A stretch of DNA of 7,802 bases, from positions 1 to 7,802 of the forward strand of contig JAOZHK010000037.1 of assembly GCA_026014905.1 (NCBI GenBank). Reading direction: 5' to 3'. How positions within the stretch are numbered: position 1 is the stretch's first letter; every line of letters starts with the position of its first letter. A program made the translations under genes and the position numbers. Below are positions 5,774-7,802 of the stretch, one piece after another. This stretch comes from Candidatus Bathyarchaeota archaeon. Lineage in GTDB: Archaea; Thermoproteota; Bathyarchaeia; RBG-16-48-13; GCA-020355125. The notes under the pieces were generated by a model. The model searched no databases and was not told the DNA's origin. It saw nothing but the letters and a program-made list of their open reading frames with translations.

Positions 5774-6457
5774 CTAGCAGTCTTCGAGCACGAGTGCTCG
5801 AAGCCAACAGCCGTCCAGGCCGGCCCACTTCAGAACAGTCCCGATGTAGAAGACTCGGGATTGCTGGATACGGTCAAGATTGACGAGGCCTTCGATGATG
5901 GGAATGTTATGGAGTTGAAAGACATCGTGACCGTCTGGCTCCGTTCCCCAACTCACGCCTTGAAATCCCCATTGCTTAATGCGTTTCGCGATCAGGGCTT
6001 GTTGCGCCTCCGCGGTGAGATAGGGTTGCTCCGGCCCACGGTAGGGACTTCGCATTAACACAATATCTCGGTCCTGCACTGGTACACAATCATCTGCAGA
6101 GATGCCCTGACCCTGCCCATTGATCGGCTGCTTATGCGCAAAGTCGAGGACGCAGCAGGGACCCAGCCACGTTTCTAGCGGAAACTCTGCACAATGCATA
6201 CCCCCTTCACGACCAAAGAGCTGGGACTTGTCGAAATTCAGGTGTGACGAGACCTCGACATGCGTACCCAGATGGGTCTCGGTGTAGACATGATGCATGT
6301 AGTCTGAATTTGGCTGATAGATAAATTGTACGAATTCAAGTCGTCGATTCGGCGAAACGGGGTCCGTTCGATGGAGATACCGTCCATTCACCTTCTTAAT
6401 CCCTGGCTGCAATTCCGCTGTGAGATCAATAATTCGATACTGTGATAAATCAATCAC
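5774..6457 (-). CDS. Cyclase-family (kynurenine formamidase-like) metal-dependent hydrolase
   Basis: A 227 aa protein of the cyclase family, whose members include kynurenine formamidase and related amide or ester hydrolases. The signature HxGTHxDxPxH appears at 62-72 as HLGTHVEVSSH, with His62, His66 and His72 kept, Glu68 in place of Asp, and Ser in place of Pro. Other family features are DLTAELQPG near the start (11-19), a D-x-V-L-M-R strand (131-136), His177, and IIEGLVNLDRI (187-197) with Glu189, twelve residues after His177 as usual. The metals are probably zinc or manganese; the substrate is not readable. The start is GTG 6457, with GGTGA upstream at a 9-nt spacer and a TATA-like box before it. 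FEN1 follows after 51 nt; I see no biochemical reason for the pairing. The last codons form the perfect inverted repeat at 5782-5803. Confidence 0.82.
   Translation of the reverse strand: MIDLSQYRIIDLTAELQPGIKKVNGRYLHRTDPVSPNRRLEFVQFIYQPNSDYMHHVYTETHLGTHVEVSSHLNFDKSQLFGREGGMHCAEFPLETWLGPCCVLDFAHKQPINGQGQGISADDCVPVQDRDIVLMRSPYRGPEQPYLTAEAQQALIAKRIKQWGFQGVSWGTEPDGHDVFQLHNIPIIEGLVNLDRIQQSRVFYIGTVLKWAGLDGCWLRALVLEDC
5782..5803. repeat. Perfect 10-bp inverted repeat at the cyclase-FEN1 junction
   Basis: CTTCGAGCAC, then GA, then GTGCTCGAAG: the arms match at all ten positions. It lies inside the last codons of the cyclase-family gene, ending 6 nt before its stop codon, and 60-82 nt upstream of the FEN1 start. 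It could be a protein-binding operator for FEN1, or an RNA hairpin marking the end of the cyclase message. Confidence 0.6.
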
Positions 6458-6489
6458 TATCTATAGTCACCAATCCGCATGTTTTGAAC

Positions 6490-6500
6490 AATATATTATG
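6490..6500 (-). promoter_or_regulatory. TATA-like box for the cyclase-FEN1-Lrp group
   Basis: On the minus strand this reads CATAATATATT. Its centre is about 38 nt before the GTG at 6457, which puts the predicted transcript start near 6469 and leaves a short leader around the GGTGA Shine-Dalgarno. Confidence 0.5.
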
Positions 6501-6570
6501 GGTTCTACAACATTAGTTTTCCCTCGTGCATGTGTGTAATTTACGTAATCGAAATAGTCTTGGAGGAAAA

Positions 6571-6747
6571 ATGTCTTTTTTGTCACTTTTTGTCCGGTTT
6601 TCTGATTTTATTACTATTTGGTAATATTCGCTAGTTGACACAATCAACGTAAACGGGGAACCGTTTCAAGAACAACTGTATCGTTTGAGCATACGGGCCC
6701 ATCAACGGGTAAATGGGGAGATGCAAACATTAATTGGAAATGAATAG
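6571..6747 (+). pseudogene. Coding-like remnant with an internal TAA
   Basis: GGAGG with a 4-nt spacer precedes ATG 6571, which opens a 17-codon frame (MSFLSLFVRFSDFITIW) closed by TAA at 6622. The same frame then stays open to TAG 6745 and encodes 37 residues from GTT 6634 that look protein-like (VDTINVNGEPFQEQLYRL, then SIRAHQRVNGEMQTLIGNE), without any ATG, GTG or early TTG to start it. Readings: the decayed end of a gene, a small gene broken by one base change, or coincidence in a short frame. The first 17 codons are T-rich and may not be coding at all. I do not recognise the family. Confidence 0.35.
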
Positions 6748-6758
6748 AGGTTAAGGTG

Positions 6759-7274
6759 TCAACCTTTGACTTTCGTAATACATGCCGTCGCCGCATCACC
6801 TAGTGGATGAAGAATTGTTACTTGAAACGCGTCTCGCGGAATATGATCCACCATCCAGCGCACACCTGAAAACTCATAATTGTGAACGAATACTGCTGTG
6901 CGATCATGCATTAATGTTTTCGATGCTTCCCAATCACTGAGAGCTTCAGTCCGTGTTTTCCCCCCATCAATGAAAATCACATCCATCTTCGGGAGAGTGT
7001 GAAGGACTTTGGGCAATGTACTAGTGGAATCGCCTTGAAATAAGGCAAATGTACACCCGGTCTTTTCGAGCTTGGACTGCACTTCATTGAATTGTGATCG
7101 ATTGAAATAGTCGAATCCATAATACTCCACGGCTGTTGGCGCAACATTCTGAAGTGCTGCTTCAACCATTGTCTTCGCGTTTTCACCATTTAAAACACCG
7201 ATTTCCATGATCTTGCGACACTTATTATTTTGAATAAACGAGTTCAGAAAGGAATGGGATCCATACCATGACAT
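6759..7274 (-). CDS. Class I SAM-dependent methyltransferase (Methyltransf_24-like)
   Basis: A 171 aa Rossmann-fold methyltransferase. Motif I is KIMEIGVLNGENA (Glu24, Gly26, Gly30), which binds S-adenosylmethionine. A second strand ending YYGFDYF (Asp55) should hold the ribose. LFQGDSTSTLP (78-88) is the adenine-side motif, and DVIFIDGGKTRTEALSDW (98-115) is the post-motif strand typical of the group often drawn as O-methyltransferase-like, although the usual Asp-x-His after the Gly is here GGKT. The acceptor is unknown. The protein is shorter than stand-alone small-molecule O-methyltransferases (about 200-220 aa), lacking an N-terminal cap. ATG 7274 is supported by AAAGGAT about 11 nt upstream. 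It stands alone: about 300 nt on one side and about 270 on the other have no firm gene. Confidence 0.78.
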   Translation of the reverse strand: MSWYGSHSFLNSFIQNNKCRKIMEIGVLNGENAKTMVEAALQNVAPTAVEYYGFDYFNRSQFNEVQSKLEKTGCTFALFQGDSTSTLPKVLHTLPKMDVIFIDGGKTRTEALSDWEASKTLMHDRTAVFVHNYEFSGVRWMVDHIPRDAFQVTILHPLGDAATACITKVKG

Positions 7275-7547
7275 ACTGCATCGTATCCTTTACTGGGATC
7301 AATTGTGGAAGGAATTGTTAGATAGATTAATGTTTCCATAACCTCTGATTACCTATCTCTTAACACAAGAGAACATGATAAGTGCAGTTAAACGACTCCC
7401 TGTAAATAAAAATAGAGAATTATTGGATTGAGGCTGCATAAGTGCGTGAACAGTACTTTTTTATAGAGGGTTTAATTAAATCAGCTGAGTAGTTGCAACG
7501 AGCGGGAAGCGATGCAAATAAGTAGTAAGTGTATTGCTTCACACTAT
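7275..7547. other. AT-rich interval between methyltransferase and tRNA
   Basis: No supportable gene. On the minus strand TATAAAAAA at 7457-7465 is the strongest TATA-like word here. A transcript from it towards the methyltransferase would have a leader of about 160 nt, with a 28-codon frame at its front (ATG 7439) that I cannot support as a gene. On the plus strand a weak AAATAAG near 7516-7522 stands about 28 nt before the tRNA and could be its promoter. Confidence 0.45.
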
Positions 7548-7642
7548 AGCGGGGTGGGGTAGCCAGGTTAACCCGCAGGGCTCATAACGATTCTCGTTGA
7601 GAGACCCTGAAATCGGATGTTCAAATCATCTCCCCGCTACCA
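7548..7642 (+). tRNA. Initiator tRNA-Met (CAU) with a 17-nt intron
   Basis: All arms fold. Acceptor AGCGGGG (7548-7554) pairs with CCCCGCT (7632-7638). D stem GGGT (7557-7560) pairs with ACCC (7571-7574) around a loop with GG. Anticodon stem CAGGG (7576-7580) pairs with CCCTG (7605-7609). T stem GGATG (7615-7619) pairs with CATCT (7627-7631), with one G-U, around TTCAAAT. The mature anticodon loop is CTCATAA with anticodon CAT (7583-7585). A1-U72 and three G-C pairs next to the loop (GGG/CCC) mark an archaeal initiator rather than an elongator tRNA-Met or the CAU-reading tRNA-Ile. The discriminator A (7639) and a CCA end (7640-7642) are encoded. The convergent neighbour ends 27 nt downstream. 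Confidence 0.93.
7587..7603 (+). other. tRNA intron at position 37/38
   Basis: A 17-nt intron between A37 and A38. It gives a bulge-helix-bulge fold for the archaeal splicing endonuclease. CTCA (7581-7584) pairs with TGAG (7598-7601) as the 4-bp central helix. The 3-nt bulges TAA (7585-7587) and AGA (7602-7604) are cut after their second base. CGA and TCG form the inner stem with a TTC loop, and one T is left unpaired. Confidence 0.88.
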
Positions 7643-7677
7643 ATTTTCCCACGTAAATATACTTTTTATCACTTTTT
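7643..7677 (+). terminator. T-tracts after the initiator tRNA
   Basis: TTTT at 7644-7647 and two TTTTT runs at 7663-7667 and 7673-7677 follow the CCA end, as expected for oligo-T termination in archaea. The last run lies in the final codons of the convergent partial gene. Confidence 0.5.
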
Positions 7678-7800
7678 GAGCTCCTGTAGGATAGCTTGTT
7701 TGAGGGCTTGGTTGAGGGTTGCGATTTGAGTTTGTTCTGGGCCTATGATCGTTCTATGGGGCATTGAGAGAGCTTGTTTACTGAGAATTTCGTTGGGGTC
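7669..7800 (-). CDS. Partial protein of unknown function, C-terminal 43 residues
   Basis: A minus-strand frame runs from the window edge to TGA (7669-7671). The visible tail begins DPNEILSKQALSMPHRTIIG and continues PEQTQIATLNQALKQAILQ, then ELKK. Helix-forming, Gln- and Leu-rich content and a lysine end look like a real C-terminus. The other two minus frames close within 60 nt or so. No family is recognisable from so little. It converges with the tRNA gene, leaving 26 nt between them. Confidence 0.5.
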   Translation of the reverse strand, partial: DPNEILSKQALSMPHRTIIGPEQTQIATLNQALKQAILQELKK

Positions 7801-7802
7801 CA

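Larger units (their letters stand above)
6458..6758. other. AT-rich interval with promoter and coding-like remnant
   Basis: About 300 nt between the cyclase-family start and the methyltransferase stop, both minus-strand. The left part holds the cyclase promoter. The stretch at 6571-6624 is very T-rich on the plus strand. The part at 6625-6747 is richer in G and C and looks coding on the plus strand. A short inverted repeat (AAGGT 6753-6757, ACCTT 6762-6766) straddles the methyltransferase stop codon. Confidence 0.5.

Noticed and set aside
7381..7439. A 28-codon minus-strand frame from ATG 7439 behind a strong TATA-like word, as a leaderless leader peptide.
   Set aside because: The position is suggestive, but the translation has no recognisable character and the frame is short enough for chance.
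1..7802. CRISPR arrays, toxin-antitoxin pairs, transposases, integrases or defence genes.
   Set aside because: I read both strands for regularly spaced repeats and for such families and saw none.

Overview
The window is archaeal. The evidence is a FEN1-type flap endonuclease ending in a PCNA-interacting motif, a PDCD5-family DNA-binding protein, an RNase J-like beta-CASP nuclease, a stand-alone Lrp/AsnC ligand-binding domain, TATA-like boxes about 26-28 nt upstream of several starts, and an initiator tRNA split by a short intron with a bulge-helix-bulge fold. The tRNA has A1-U72 and three G-C pairs under the anticodon loop, as archaeal initiators do. The gene mix would suit a TACK or Asgard lineage, but no marker here settles that.

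Layout. Left part (1-1354, minus strand): the N-terminus of a membrane protein cut by the window edge, a membrane-anchored protein with a beta-rich outer domain, and the PDCD5-family protein. Positions 1355-1986 hold no convincing gene. They are AT-rich, with TATA-like clusters that could serve the PDCD5 gene to the left and the DUF2153-like gene to the right. Middle (1987-4350, plus strand): the DUF2153-like protein, two very small genes that are easily missed (a 36-39 aa membrane peptide and a 53 aa soluble protein), and the beta-CASP nuclease. It converges after 19 nt on a minus-strand group (4370-6457) read in the order cyclase-family metalloenzyme, FEN1, Lrp-type domain, with gaps of about 50-60 nt. 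Right part: an AT-rich gap with a coding-like remnant, a class I methyltransferase (minus), the intron-containing initiator tRNA (plus), and the C-terminal end of an unknown minus-strand protein.

Together this is information-processing and housekeeping territory: DNA flap processing, RNA decay, chromatin or DNA binding, and translation initiation, mixed with metabolic or regulatory orphans. I found no CRISPR array, insertion sequence, toxin-antitoxin pair or defence system. The items most worth a second look are the 53 aa gene, the intron-containing initiator tRNA, a perfect 10-bp inverted repeat at the cyclase-FEN1 junction with a related pair of half-sites before the Lrp-type gene, an altered metal-binding motif in the cyclase, and the remnant at 6571-6747.
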